This document shows, one piece after another, positions 29,740-40,400 of a stretch of DNA of 64,000 bases (its first letter is position 1; each line of letters begins with the position of its first letter). Source of the DNA: a virus; IMG/VR virus record IMGVR_UViG_3300043446_004500, positions 62,001 to 126,000 of that record. One strand, written 5' to 3'. A program made the translations under genes and the position numbers. The notes beneath the pieces are model-generated. The model worked only from the letters and a program-made list of their open reading frames with translations. It was not told the origin of the DNA and did not search any database.

Positions 29740-30552
29740 TTAACTGAATAACTTAATATTATCTCCTCTCTTCAGGGTTCTAGACACATACTGTTTAGAA
29801 CCCTGTTTATATGGCATAATATCACTCATATCATTTAGTACAATATTTAAGTACTGTTTCTTAAGTAAAAATATATTTCTCTTCCCCTCTTCAAGTTTTA
29901 CTTCATATTCATAGTTTGTAACTGGATTAGTAAATTCAGTTGTAGGAATTACAACCTCTGTTTGAAGCCCATTGTCATAATATGAATAACCGATTACTAA
30001 GGTTGTGTTTCCATTTGCAGCAACAAACCTTCTAGTTTCTGGAAGGAAGTATGGAACTGCAACTCTTTTAACGGCATCTTTTTCTACTACATATTCTACT
30101 CTATAACCTAGTCTTACTCCTTTTGGAATTAATGTTATTCCATTAGAATCCTTTACATCATTAGTTACTTCAAAGTGATGAGGAGCATAAAAATCTGTTC
30201 CAGTATCTCCAACAGAATATAGATTTTCATAGGAACCATACTTATCTAAAACACAATTCTCAAAGGATTGCTGAGGCATAGGCCATTCACTTTGAACATT
30301 CAAAATATTATTTGATAATAATACCAACCAATCTAGAGTCTCATCCCCATAATATTTAAATGCTACGTTATCTGGTCTTTCATCTCCAATAATATTATAT
30401 TTTTCAAAGAACACAGCACTTTGAAATATTTCATCTCTAATCTTTCCTCTTTTGAAAAGATTTTTTACTGGTATGTATTCTGAAATGTTTCTTTCTTTTG
30501 GGTTCCTATTGACATATTCAAAGTTAGGAACTTGTCTAAAGTAACTTGGCAT
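29740..30552 (-). CDS. 53: Baseplate wedge protein gp53
   Basis: A 270-residue protein. YFRQVPNFEYVNRN, then DEIFQSAVFFEKYNIIGDERPDNVAFKYYGDETLDWLVLLSNNI and WPMPQQSFENCVLDKYGS are the conserved start of gp53 in T4-like phages, which binds wedges to one another in the baseplate. The C-terminal half is divergent. Convergent with gp32 and only 1 bp after gp48 on the minus strand. Confidence 0.9.
   Translation of the reverse strand: MPSYFRQVPNFEYVNRNPKERNISEYIPVKNLFKRGKIRDEIFQSAVFFEKYNIIGDERPDNVAFKYYGDETLDWLVLLSNNILNVQSEWPMPQQSFENCVLDKYGSYENLYSVGDTGTDFYAPHHFEVTNDVKDSNGITLIPKGVRLGYRVEYVVEKDAVKRVAVPYFLPETRRFVAANGNTTLVIGYSYYDNGLQTEVVIPTTEFTNPVTNYEYEVKLEEGKRNIFLLKKQYLNIVLNDMSDIMPYKQGSKQYVSRTLKRGDNIKLFS
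29773..29809 (+). terminator. Putative terminator of gp32 within the end of gp53
   Basis: CAGGGTTCTA (29773-29782) and TAGAACCCTG (29796-29805) form a perfect 10-bp stem with a 13-nt loop, followed by TTTAT on the plus strand. It lies in the last codons of the convergent gp53 gene. Confidence 0.55.
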
Positions 30553-30553
30553 C

Positions 30554-31951
30554 TTAGAAACCTATTGGGTGATCTTCTTCATAATCCTTATCATATAGTG
30601 GAACAAGTTCTGAAAATGTTAAGTTTATGGTATAAGAAACCATGGTTGCTTCATCATCAATAAATGTTGAATATGTACCTAATGGAGTATAATCAACTAC
30701 ACAATTTTGCAATGCACACATTTTAATCAGATTAATAGATTTGTGATTATCACTCGTTCCTCCATTTATGTATTGTATTCTAAAAATATTTGGAGCACCT
30801 AAAAATATTCCATTAATTTTTGGTGCCATATTTTTTTTGAATGCTCTAATAATTTTTTTTACAATATCAGACTCGTCTTCACTTCTTGGCGAAAGTTTAA
30901 ATGTAAAATTAAATGGTCTTAATTGTGGACCTTGGAATAGTAATTCCATATTTGGATTTAAAATTCCACCAGTTGCTCTTGAAAGTAATCCTGGTGCTTG
31001 AACTGCTTGTTCAAGGAGAGCAGTAAGAAGTAAATTTTGAAATTGTCCACCATAGTTTTTTACAGTGGTTGCAATATCTTGCATTCCTTTGCCTAATGCA
31101 GATGCAAAACCACCAGGACTAGTCATTCCCGTGGCTGAAGCTTTTACTAACATTCTTTGTAATTCATTTAATTCTCCTGGTCCCCAATTCACAACGTTTT
31201 GATCATTAATTGGTGCTTGTATTGGAAGAATTATTGGTTTTTCTGATGAAACTTTTTCATACAAATTAGTGTCTACACTTGATCCAAATTTTTGATTTTC
31301 TCTTGCACTTTTAAAAGCATCTGGAAGTTTTTTATAATCCATGTCAGGATTTTTTTTCAATTTCCAAATTTCAAATCTTACATGATCTTGCGATTCAAGC
31401 ATTTTTTCTGGATAAACAAGAACCGTTGGATCTTTTGTTACACGAAATGGTTGTTCATTTGGTGCTGTTGGTGCTGGAGTAGATCCACCTGTTGGAGAAG
31501 ATTGTGAATTTGGATCTGTTGGTGCTGGAGTAGATCCTCCTCCTGGTGTTCCTTGTTGGTTTGGATCTGTTAGTTGTCTTCTTAAATTTGAATCTGAAAA
31601 GATAGAAGTTGCTTGATCATAATTTCCATTATCGCGTTCATTTCCAGGAGGATATGTTGTGAAGGTCCAATTTCCATTCGGTTGTTGTACATATCCAGAG
31701 TGTTGAACATAAAATTTTCCAGTAGTGGGATCTCTTCCAGCATATTGACTTCCACTTACTTGAGATGTTGTTTGCTGAGAAACTGGTGCATTTGGGTTAT
31801 TAATTATTGTATATGTTTTGTTAGCAACTCTTTGTGCTTCAGTTTCATTCGTTTCATAGTATATAAAAACTGTTTTTCCGTCCTCACTAGGTACTGATTT
31901 CCAGGGTAATTTCCTTCCTCCGTGCATAAAGGTTTGTTCTTTTAATGTCAT
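30554..31951 (-). CDS. 48: Baseplate tail-tube cap protein gp48
   Basis: About 465 residues from ATG 31951, preceded by GGGAGGTGAT. The C-terminal 250 residues carry the gp48 core (WGPGELNELQRMLVKAS, GPQLRPFNFTFKLSPRSEDESDIVKKIIRAFKKNMAPK, IFRIQYINGG, TINLTFSELVPLYDKDY). The N-terminal third has an unusual Pro/Thr/Gly-rich linker with two copies of GGSTPAPTxPN. gp48 caps the hub and starts the tail tube. Confidence 0.82.
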   Translation of the reverse strand: MTLKEQTFMHGGRKLPWKSVPSEDGKTVFIYYETNETEAQRVANKTYTIINNPNAPVSQQTTSQVSGSQYAGRDPTTGKFYVQHSGYVQQPNGNWTFTTYPPGNERDNGNYDQATSIFSDSNLRRQLTDPNQQGTPGGGSTPAPTDPNSQSSPTGGSTPAPTAPNEQPFRVTKDPTVLVYPEKMLESQDHVRFEIWKLKKNPDMDYKKLPDAFKSARENQKFGSSVDTNLYEKVSSEKPIILPIQAPINDQNVVNWGPGELNELQRMLVKASATGMTSPGGFASALGKGMQDIATTVKNYGGQFQNLLLTALLEQAVQAPGLLSRATGGILNPNMELLFQGPQLRPFNFTFKLSPRSEDESDIVKKIIRAFKKNMAPKINGIFLGAPNIFRIQYINGGTSDNHKSINLIKMCALQNCVVDYTPLGTYSTFIDDEATMVSYTINLTFSELVPLYDKDYEEDHPIGF

Positions 31952-32025
31952 CAAATCACCTCCCAACCAAGAGGATTAACAATCTCAATTTTTTGTAGAG
32001 TATGAGACATTGATGAGAGTGGTTT

Positions 32026-32418
32026 TTATTTATTTAGACGGAATTTTTCATAAGGTATTGAAAGAAGTTCATCTAATTCATTATACTTGACACTATAAAG
32101 TTTTCCGGCAACTTCTGCCCAAGTATAATTCCTATATTTTCTCCAATGAAAATTTAAACCTCTAAATCCCCAATTAAACAATTTTGTACAAACAATTAAA
32201 GGGTGTTGATCGTATTCAATATCGGGAGTTTTTGGATTATATACAAAAGTATAAAACTTATCTTGTTCGGGAAGTATGGAATCTTCTTTGAAGATTTCCA
32301 TAATTAACAACATTAAATCTTCAGCATCAGTTACTTTTTCTTTGGCAATTCTTTTTTTTAATTCTCTAACTCTTGGAGTTGTTGATTTTTCTATGTACTG
32401 ACCGAAACCTTCTGCCAT
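32026..32418 (-). CDS. Conserved hypothetical protein between gp48 and gp4
   Basis: A 130-residue protein. A helical start (RVRELKKRIAKEKVTDAEDLMLLIMEIFKE) is followed by an aromatic core (DKFYTFVYNPKTPDIEYDQHPLIVCTKLFNWGFRGLNFHW) that I recall as conserved in cyanomyoviruses. Its position suggests a virion part. It overlaps gp4 by 1 bp. Confidence 0.7.
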   Translation of the reverse strand: MAEGFGQYIEKSTTPRVRELKKRIAKEKVTDAEDLMLLIMEIFKEDSILPEQDKFYTFVYNPKTPDIEYDQHPLIVCTKLFNWGFRGLNFHWRKYRNYTWAEVAGKLYSVKYNELDELLSIPYEKFRLNK

Positions 32419-32861
32419 TATTTGATACCTAAGTGATCTTCTGTAACCAGCATAAATTCTATCATTCTATCTTTACAAAATTCTTCTGCTGCTTTCCACT
32501 TTGCTTGATTGACTGCATAAGTTCTGCATTCGTGCAGATAAGATTTAGTCACTCTTGATTTTTGTTTTGGTGGAACTGTTTGCTTCTTTGGTTTCACTTC
32601 AACAACATAAGTTTTAATTTGTCCTGATTGTTCTTTGACTTTAATAAGATAATCAGGAAAATATCTATGAACTCTATTATCTATAGGTGACACATAAGGA
32701 ACACAAAATTCCTCTGAAGCCCAGGAAACTATACTTGGATTATGGTCGCACCAATAACAAAATTTTCTTTCCCAACTACTTCTACAAATAATATTATTAT
32801 AGTCTCCTTTGTACTTGTTAGGATGAGAAGGTTTGTAGATGCTCTTGAGACTTTCTGCCAT
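32418..32861 (-). CDS. 4: Head completion protein gp4 (PD-(D/E)XK fold)
   Basis: A 147-residue protein. YKPSHPNKYKGDYNNIICRSSWERKFCYWCDHNPSIVSWASEEF is the gp4 (gp50/65) signature. SWERKF, YFPDYLI and YVVEVKPKKQ supply the Glu, Asp and ExK of a TnsA-like nuclease fold, so the protein may trim or hold packaged DNA ends. Four-gene minus-strand unit with a late box at 32892-32899. Confidence 0.9.
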   Translation of the reverse strand: MAESLKSIYKPSHPNKYKGDYNNIICRSSWERKFCYWCDHNPSIVSWASEEFCVPYVSPIDNRVHRYFPDYLIKVKEQSGQIKTYVVEVKPKKQTVPPKQKSRVTKSYLHECRTYAVNQAKWKAAEEFCKDRMIEFMLVTEDHLGIK

Positions 32862-32891
32862 TATCCTGTCTACATAATATATTAGTAAAAG

Positions 32892-32899
32892 TATTTATA
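32892..32899 (-). promoter_or_regulatory. Late promoter of the minus-strand baseplate unit
   Basis: Exact TATAAATA on the minus strand, 31 bp upstream of the gp4 start and directly next to the divergent start at 32901. Confidence 0.75.
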
Positions 32900-32900
32900 G

Positions 32901-33704
32901 ATGGCTGGTCCCTCTACAAGAACATATTCTGTAGCAGACTTAAAAGCAAGGTTAATGAGACCTGCTTTAACTTCTCATTATGTGTGCAGATTTCAACCTC
33001 CTCAAGATGTTGTAGAATGGATGGCAGCAAGATCTGATGCAGGTGCTTCTGGAGAAAACTATAATGATACTTTTATTCAAGAATTGATTGAAATTTCTTG
33101 TTCTGAAGCATCTTTGCCAGGATCATCACTGACTACAAACGATGTGAATGATGATTATACTGGTGTAACCCAAAAGTTTGCGTATAGAAGATTATATGAT
33201 TCTACTGCAGACTTTACTTTTTATGTTGATAATAATTACACGACTCTTAGTTTTTTTGAAGGTTGGTTGTCTTATATTGTAAGAGAAGACATAACCAGTG
33301 GAGTTCAAAATGAAAATTATTTTTATCGTGTAAGATTTCCAGAATCTTATAGAACACCTTATTTGTATATTACCAAATTTGAAAAAGATCATAACAGTCT
33401 TGAATCTGGACCATATTTGAATTATCAATTTATTGGAGCATATCCAATAAGCATTTCTTCAATGCCAGTAAATTATGATCAATCTCAATTATTAAAGTGT
33501 ACTGTTTCTTTTACTTATGATAGATATGTACTTACTAAAACTCCGTTAAGTCCACTTCAAAGAGGATTTATTCAAGATAGACTTGTTCGTGAAGATAATG
33601 CAAGAGGAGCAGCTGCAGCAGCTGCTGGACGTGGATTGGAAGAATTAAATAGAGCAAACGAAGAAGCATATTATAGAGCAAATCCTGATCAAAGACCTAA
33701 ATAA
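32901..33704 (+). CDS. Tail-tube-fold baseplate protein (gp54/gp19-like)
   Basis: A 267-residue protein. CSEASLPGSSLTTNDVNDDYTGVTQKFAYRRLYDSTADFTFYVDNNYTTLSFFEGWLSYI fits the tail-tube fold of gp19 and of the tube initiator gp54. FIGAYPISISSMPVNYDQSQLLKCTVSFTYDRY is the second sheet. The C-terminal tail is Ala/Arg-rich. Encoded next to gp26 and opposite gp4, so tube initiator is more likely than the major tube protein, but I cannot separate these. Confidence 0.65.
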   Translation: MAGPSTRTYSVADLKARLMRPALTSHYVCRFQPPQDVVEWMAARSDAGASGENYNDTFIQELIEISCSEASLPGSSLTTNDVNDDYTGVTQKFAYRRLYDSTADFTFYVDNNYTTLSFFEGWLSYIVREDITSGVQNENYFYRVRFPESYRTPYLYITKFEKDHNSLESGPYLNYQFIGAYPISISSMPVNYDQSQLLKCTVSFTYDRYVLTKTPLSPLQRGFIQDRLVREDNARGAAAAAAGRGLEELNRANEEAYYRANPDQRPK

Positions 33705-33731
33705 TCACACCTGAAAATTCTATAGGACATC

Positions 33732-34451
33732 ATGCCATTACCTAAGATTTCTACACCAACTTATGAACTTGAGTTGCCTTCATCTGGACAAACAATCAAG
33801 TACAGACCATTTCTAGTAAGAGAAGAAAAACTTCTGGTTCTTGCTATGGAATCGGAAGACACAAAAGAAATTACAACAGCAATTAAGGCAGTAATTAAAA
33901 ATTGTATTGAAACGAAAGGAATTAAAGTAGAGACTCTTCCTACTTTTGATATTGAATATATCTTTTTAAATATTCGTGCAAAGTCAGTTGGAGAAGATAT
34001 TGAAGTTAATATTCTCTGCCCTGATGACGAGGAAACTTCTGTTCCTGTAAAAATTAGTGTTGATGATATTAAAGTTCAAAAGAACGAAGAACACAATAAG
34101 CAGATTAAAGTAGATGACAATATTATGATGGAAATGAAATATCCATCACTTGAGCAATTTATTAAAAATAATTTTGACATCTCAAATCAAAGTAATGTTG
34201 AGCAATCTTTTGATTTAATTGCTTCTTGTATTGATAAAATTTATACTGAAGATGAAGTTTGGTCAGCATCTGATGTGACTAAAAAGGAACTTAATGAATT
34301 TCTTGATCAAATGAACTCTGTTCAATTTAAACAGATTGAAAAGTTCTTTGAAACTATGCCCAAACTATCTCATAAAATTTCAGTTACTAATCCAAATACT
34401 GGAGTTGAAAGTGAAGTTGTTCTAGAGGGTCTTTCCAGTTTTTTCGCCTAG
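33732..34451 (+). CDS. 26: Baseplate hub protein gp26
   Basis: A 239-residue protein. LPSSGQTIKYRPFLVREEKLLVLAMESEDTKEI near residues 15-47 is the signature of the T4 baseplate hub protein family (T4_baseplate), followed by a beta-rich middle and IASCIDKIYTEDEVW. gp26 acts with gp51 and gp29 in central hub assembly; the next two genes fit that group. Confidence 0.88.
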   Translation: MPLPKISTPTYELELPSSGQTIKYRPFLVREEKLLVLAMESEDTKEITTAIKAVIKNCIETKGIKVETLPTFDIEYIFLNIRAKSVGEDIEVNILCPDDEETSVPVKISVDDIKVQKNEEHNKQIKVDDNIMMEMKYPSLEQFIKNNFDISNQSNVEQSFDLIASCIDKIYTEDEVWSASDVTKKELNEFLDQMNSVQFKQIEKFFETMPKLSHKISVTNPNTGVESEVVLEGLSSFFA

Positions 34452-34453
34452 GA

Positions 34454-34630
34454 ATGTCCCATATGAACTTGGAGAATTACTTCAAGTTAAACTTTGCCTT
34501 GATGCAGTATCATAAATATTCATTAACAGAGATTGAAAATATGATGCCTTGGGAAAGGGACATCTATGTGATTTTACTTCAACAGCATCTGGAAGAAGAA
34601 GAACAAAGATTAAAACAAGCAAATGGATGA
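34454..34630 (+). CDS. 51: Baseplate hub assembly protein gp51
   Basis: A 58-residue protein from ATG 34454 (a second ATG at 34463 is also possible). YFKLNFALMQYHKYSLTEIENMMPWERDIYVILL is the compact gp51 pattern known from T4-like phages, in which gp51 helps hub assembly. Lies 2 bp after gp26 and overlaps the next gene by 8 bp. Confidence 0.82.
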   Translation: MSHMNLENYFKLNFALMQYHKYSLTEIENMMPWERDIYVILLQQHLEEEEQRLKQANG

Positions 34631-37421
34631 TCAGGATTCTAATAATCAAGTCATAACTATAGAACCTGAGATTTCTCAAATTCTTGGGTTACAGGATGAC
34701 TTTGATTTAGATCCTGATGAATATTTGCAACTTGTAAGAGAGAAGTTAGTTCAATATGATTTTTTAAGTGGTTCTAATGAAATTACAGATGAGCAAAAAG
34801 AAGAACAAAGATTATTAGCAACTAAAGTTAGAGAAATACGAGGTCAAAAAAGAGAAGGTGTTGTAAAATATAATACAGGTAAAGTAGGAAAAAAGATAAA
34901 TGTAGACTCTTTTTTTGGAAGAAAACCGGAAGAAGAACAGGATCAGAAAAAAATTACCGATCCGTCAAAACTTCTTCCTGGAACTGCTGCTAAAACAGGT
35001 GACATAATTAAATATAAATCCCAACAAGTTGAAGATTTAAAACAACCAGAAGAGAAAAAAGAAAATAAAGAAATTGCTACAATATTAAAAATATTAGATT
35101 CTATTTTAGACACATTAAAAAATAATTTTAAGTTTGATCAGAAAAAAACGGAAGTAGATAGAAAAGACAAAGAAAAGAAGAAGAGGGAAGCAAGAGAATC
35201 TAATCTTGAAAAAGGATTTGGAATGGTTAAAGGTGCCATTCAAAAAATGCTGGCACCATTTCAAAATATTCTTGATGCGATTTGGAGATATATTTTCTTT
35301 ACTTTCTTAGGTAAAATGTTTACCGATTTGATGAATTGGTTGAAAGATCCTAAGAATAAAAAGAAAATAGAAGTTATTGGTAGATTCTTAAAGGACTGGT
35401 GGCCTTTATTATTGGGTGCTTATCTTTTATTTGCATCTCCTCTTGGGTTGTTTATCAAAGGTGCAATCAAATTAATTGGAGGTTTAACTTCTCAGATTCT
35501 TAAACTTCTTCCAAGATTATTAAAACTTTCTGGAAGTTTGCTAAGAGGTGCTGCGTCTGCGGCAAGAGCTGCTGCACCACTTTTAACAAGTCCAGAAGTT
35601 GTGATTCCAGCAACGGTTTTGGGCGCTGGTGTTGTAATAAATGAACTAACAGGACAAAGAAAAGCAGCACCAGTACAAGCAGAAAATAAGGCAAGAGCAC
35701 AAACAGGAAAAGGTTTAGGTGTTCAGGGTGTTGATACTGCTGCAGAATCAAAAGCAGCAAAAGCACCAACTCCAGGAAGTATGGGTCCAACAACACCTTA
35801 TGGACTTTTGCAAGGTGTAAAACTTGGTGGAATTGTTCGTAGTCCTCGTAACATACGCAGATATACAAATGGAGCAGAAGTTGTTGAAGATGGATATAGT
35901 GGAGTAGATTCTGATACCGGAATTTCAATTACTGGTGCAGGTAAAGATACACAATTGATTGCAGCAAGACCAGGAGAAGTTGTATTAACTCCAGAGGATG
36001 CTGGACACATTCAACAAAAAACAGGATTTGATGTTTATAAATTTGTAGGAAACAGAAAACCTGGATATACTAATTTTAATAAAATTAAAACATCTGGTGG
36101 AATTTCTCTTGCAAATAAAGGAGGAATTTTAGGATTTGCTGATGGTGGTATTGTTGGAGGAAATACACCTCAACAATCAGAAAATCCAAAAATAAATTTA
36201 CCCGATTATTACTCTTTATTAGCAATATCCGCATTAGAAGATGATAAACCTCAAGGTAGAGCAGACGTTGCACAATCAATTTACAATAGATTGCTTGCAG
36301 CAAATAGGTATGGTGTTAATTTCTATCAAAGAACTAATAGTTTGAAAGATTTAATTACTGCCGGAGGAGGAAAAAAAGATGGAGGTCAATATGAACCAAC
36401 TTTTTCAAATAAGGGCGATTGGTTAAATATCAAGGATAAAAATAGTGCAGTGATTGCAATTATGAACTCCAAAAAAGGTAGAGATCATAAGTGGACTTTT
36501 AAAGATGCTATGGATCAGTTGAATGCTACAGAATCTGCTCTTAGAAATCCATCTTTACAATCATCTGCCCAAAAACATGTTGGTGGAAGAGCATATTTCT
36601 TAGGAACTTCTGAACAAAAAAATATGAAACCTGGTTCTGGTGATGTTTTAAGAGGAAAAGAATATAATTATTTTTCTCCTTGGTTTTTGGAAGGAAAACC
36701 ATACGATAAAGAAAGAAGAAATATTGCTTCTCCAATTCCTCAAATGCTATTACCTAAACCCGAATCAACATCAGGAACGGAATCTTCAAATATTTCTCAA
36801 GATAAAAATAAACAAAATCCAATTCAAAATTTTGCTTCCAATATTTTTAACTTATTTTCGTCACCACCATCAGGATTTGCAAAACCTACAAAGACTAAAC
36901 CTTCATCAAAACCACCAAAGAGATGGGCAATTGATCCTCGTGGATGGTTTGGTATGCAAGGTGGAGGTTCTATTATGCCAATAACAACTAAAATTGGAAT
37001 ACCTACATCTAAAATGAATATTGAAGCAGGTGCTGATACACAATATCTTCCTCAATACAACGTTGCAGTTCAACCTGGAGAGCAATTATTTAAATATGTA
37101 ATTCCAAAAGATGCTGCCGAAAAGGGTGCAGGAAATCAATTATTATATGCTGCAAATAAGATTATTGGAGATAAAGATTCAAATTCAAACGCAGCAAAGA
37201 TTGGAATAAGAAATAAATCCATAGGAATAAAACCATATTCATCTGGAGGATTAAATAGTAGTAATATTACTATGCTTCCTCCTATTAAAAATTCTTCAAT
37301 GAGTGGACAAGGAGTAAAAGGATCCATAAGTGGTTCTCAACATTATTCCTTTAGTCCTGTTCTAGATTCTGCTTTTGATGTTAGAAAAATGAATTGCGAT
37401 ATCTACGAAATCGTTGATTAA
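34623..37421 (+). CDS. Tape-measure-like tail protein with SleB-type hydrolase domain
   Basis: A 932-residue protein in the gp29 position. Residues 1-200 are charged, Lys/Glu-rich coiled coil; RYIFFTFLGKMFTDL (about 221-235) and LLLGAYLLFASPLGLFIKGAIKLIGGL (about 262-288) are hydrophobic helices, expected in tape measures that enter the membrane. Residues 530-650 resemble SleB/CwlJ hydrolases: SALEDDKPQGRADVAQSIYNRLL with the catalytic-type Glu. It may cut peptidoglycan at DNA entry. A related giant gene follows 2 bp later. Confidence 0.72.
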   Translation: MDDQDSNNQVITIEPEISQILGLQDDFDLDPDEYLQLVREKLVQYDFLSGSNEITDEQKEEQRLLATKVREIRGQKREGVVKYNTGKVGKKINVDSFFGRKPEEEQDQKKITDPSKLLPGTAAKTGDIIKYKSQQVEDLKQPEEKKENKEIATILKILDSILDTLKNNFKFDQKKTEVDRKDKEKKKREARESNLEKGFGMVKGAIQKMLAPFQNILDAIWRYIFFTFLGKMFTDLMNWLKDPKNKKKIEVIGRFLKDWWPLLLGAYLLFASPLGLFIKGAIKLIGGLTSQILKLLPRLLKLSGSLLRGAASAARAAAPLLTSPEVVIPATVLGAGVVINELTGQRKAAPVQAENKARAQTGKGLGVQGVDTAAESKAAKAPTPGSMGPTTPYGLLQGVKLGGIVRSPRNIRRYTNGAEVVEDGYSGVDSDTGISITGAGKDTQLIAARPGEVVLTPEDAGHIQQKTGFDVYKFVGNRKPGYTNFNKIKTSGGISLANKGGILGFADGGIVGGNTPQQSENPKINLPDYYSLLAISALEDDKPQGRADVAQSIYNRLLAANRYGVNFYQRTNSLKDLITAGGGKKDGGQYEPTFSNKGDWLNIKDKNSAVIAIMNSKKGRDHKWTFKDAMDQLNATESALRNPSLQSSAQKHVGGRAYFLGTSEQKNMKPGSGDVLRGKEYNYFSPWFLEGKPYDKERRNIASPIPQMLLPKPESTSGTESSNISQDKNKQNPIQNFASNIFNLFSSPPSGFAKPTKTKPSSKPPKRWAIDPRGWFGMQGGGSIMPITTKIGIPTSKMNIEAGADTQYLPQYNVAVQPGEQLFKYVIPKDAAEKGAGNQLLYAANKIIGDKDSNSNAAKIGIRNKSIGIKPYSSGGLNSSNITMLPPIKNSSMSGQGVKGSISGSQHYSFSPVLDSAFDVRKMNCDIYEIVD

Positions 37422-37423
37422 AG

Positions 37424-40400
37424 ATGGCAATAAACACTCAAAATTTTTTACCTTTAGCAAAATCTTCCACAGCAATTGTAAAACATGCTGGATCTCAAAT
37501 TTCTACTGAAAAGAAAGATAAAGGTGGAGCAATAATTAAGCAGAAAAAAATAGATATACAACGGTTTAGACCACCAGAAAAGCAAGAAGAAGAAAAGAAA
37601 GAAGAATCTTATGGTGCTATTGTAAAAAGTTTAATTACAATTGATAAATTCTTAAAGACAAATTCTTCATCAGAAAAGAAAACTTTTGAAAAAGATAGAT
37701 TAGAAAAAGAAAAAGAAGAATCGCAAAAAAAAGAAAAGAAATTAGAAAGTAAAGAAAGGGGAAAAGGTAAAGGAATTAATTTACCTTCAATATCATTACC
37801 CAAATTTGATTTCTTAGATGCTGTAAAACGATATTTTCTTTTTACATTTCTTGGTTGGTTATTTACTAATACTCAAAAATTTCTTCCTCAGTTAACTAAA
37901 ATTTTAGACATTATTAAACCTGTAGTAAATGCTGCCGAATTTATATTCAAAGGTTTATTAAATGGTTTTGTTACTTTTATTGAACTTGGATATAATGCAT
38001 ATGATAAGGTAAGAGATACTGTAAAGAATCTTGGTGGAGAAGGGGCTCAAAAAGTATTTGATGACCTTTCTAAAAATCTCAATACATTAATTACAACAAC
38101 GATTTTAGTTGCTGGTGCTATTGCTACTCTTGGAGAAAAAAGTAAACCTAGTGGACCAAAAGGTGGAGTTCCTGGAAGTCCAAGAGGTGGTGTTCCAAGA
38201 GGTGGTCCAAGAAGATCTCCAATTACTGGCAGACCAGTCCCAACTACAAGTGGTGGAAGAACTGCTGGTAGACCAGATATTAGAAATCCACTTAGAGAAA
38301 GACCAAGAATAACTGGAAGTGGTGGTGGTCGTGCAGGTCAAATTGATATTAGAAATCCTCTGAGACAAAGACCAGCAATAACTAGAAGTGGTGGAGAAGG
38401 AAGATTTGCAGGTAAAGGTTTAGGAAAGTTCTTGTCAAAAGGTGCTCCAATCATAGGACCACTAATTGATTTTTCAATTAGGACATTAATTTTTGGAGAA
38501 TCTCCTGGTCGTGCTGCAGCTGGTGCTATAGGTGCTGGAGTAGGACAAGCATTGGGTGGTGTTTTAGTTGGAACAATTGGAGGAATCGTTGGAAGTGTAA
38601 TTCCAATTGCTGGTACTCTTTTGGGAGGATCTGCAGGTGCTTTTGTCGGACAATTGATTGGTGGATTTGTTGGAGATTGGATAGGAACTTCTTTATATGA
38701 TGCAGTGGCATCAATGAAAGATAAGAAAAAAATTGAGAAAAAAGAGACTGGTGGAAAAGTATCACCAAAAACAAGAGTTAAAGGAAAGAAAAACTCTAAA
38801 AGATCAATTAAAGTTGCTTCAAAGAGACATCCAAAAATAACACCACAAGTATCTCAACCTGGTAAAGATGTTGGTGGAGAGAAAAATATTAAGGTATTGT
38901 ATCCAGATCCAGACAAAAAAATGTCTTTGGATGAATTTCTTATAAGTGAAATGGGTCAGGGTTCATATTCATATAGTCAATATGAAAATGACTTTAAGAA
39001 AAGAACAAAAAAACCAAATCCATTTAAAGCACTCACAGCAACTGCAAAAATATTAAAAGAAATTCCATTATTTGGTGGCACGATTGGTTCAATAATGGGG
39101 GCAGGTGTTGATATTGCATTGGGACAGAAACCTGACAAAAAAGTATATCAGTCAATTGCATCAGGAATTGGTTTTCTTGTTGACACTCTATCAGATCAAA
39201 GAGTTAATAAAAGTATGGGTTCTTTGATGTCTCAAATTAGAGGATTTGCTGAAGGTGGAACAGTTCCTACAAGAGAATTAAAATTAGGAGATGATACTAC
39301 AAATACTACTAAATTACTTACAAAAATTATTGAACCTGCAATAAGTCAAAAAGTAAATCAGGCATTTCAAAGTATTCAAAAAGAATTGCAATTAAAAGGT
39401 AAAAAAGAACCTGGTCAACCTGGTGGAGGTCAACCTGGTGGAGGTGGACCTGGTGGTGGAGGAGGACCTTCAGTAGAATCTATTGATATGAATGGATTAA
39501 GTAAAGAAGATGTTGATGCATTAGGTAGAATGGTTCAAGCAGAAGCAGGTAATCAATCTGCCGCAGGAAAGGCATCCGTAATGAACGTTATACTTAACAG
39601 ATATCGTTTAGCAAAAGCAGGTAAAGGATATCTTCCCTCAGGTAAAACTAAAGATACCGTAACAATAAGAGATATTCTTTATGATCCAAATCAATTTTCT
39701 CCTATTGATGATGGCAGATTTGATAGAACTTCATCGGCTGCCGGCAGAAGTGCATTAGCACAAGCAATTTCTGCTGGTGGAAATGATCCAGAAAAACTTA
39801 AAAAAGTTTTAATGGAAAAATATAATTTGAATGAGCAAGATGCAAATTATGTTATAGTTTCAACTGTTTTTTCCAATCCAGAAGCTAGAGGTTCTAGACC
39901 TTTTAATACTAGAGAAGTTACCGTAGGTGATCACACTTTCCAAGAATCTCCTGATGCAAGATTAAGAGCTCCTGGTCAAAAAATTGATGCTACAGTTAAG
40001 GAAACTCCATCACTAATAATTAAAGGTGGTCCAATTAAAGGTGGAGCAATAGTAACTCAAAGAGGAGATCCTGATAACGAACAAACTGGATCAGATATTG
40101 CAGTTGGTAATTATCAAGTGGGAGATCAAATTCAAAATCCTTTCCAAAGTTTAAAAATCACTAAAATAGGTTTTCAGGGAAAGGGGTCTGGAGAATCTGG
40201 ACAAGGATTTGGTAGATATGTAACAGGTGAAACAATTATTAATGGAAAGAGATATGAAATTTTATTGGGACACTTAAATAAAGCACTTGTAAAAGAAGGA
40301 GACATTTTAGAAGCAGGTGATGTTATTGGAACCCAAGGAATTTCTGGACATGCAACTGGTCCTCATGTTTCAACTCACATTAATGCTTTAGATGGTGGAG

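Noticed and set aside
34482-34679. Minus-strand open frame at the gp26-gp29 junction
   Set aside because: The plus strand encodes gp51 here, overlapping its neighbours in the usual way.
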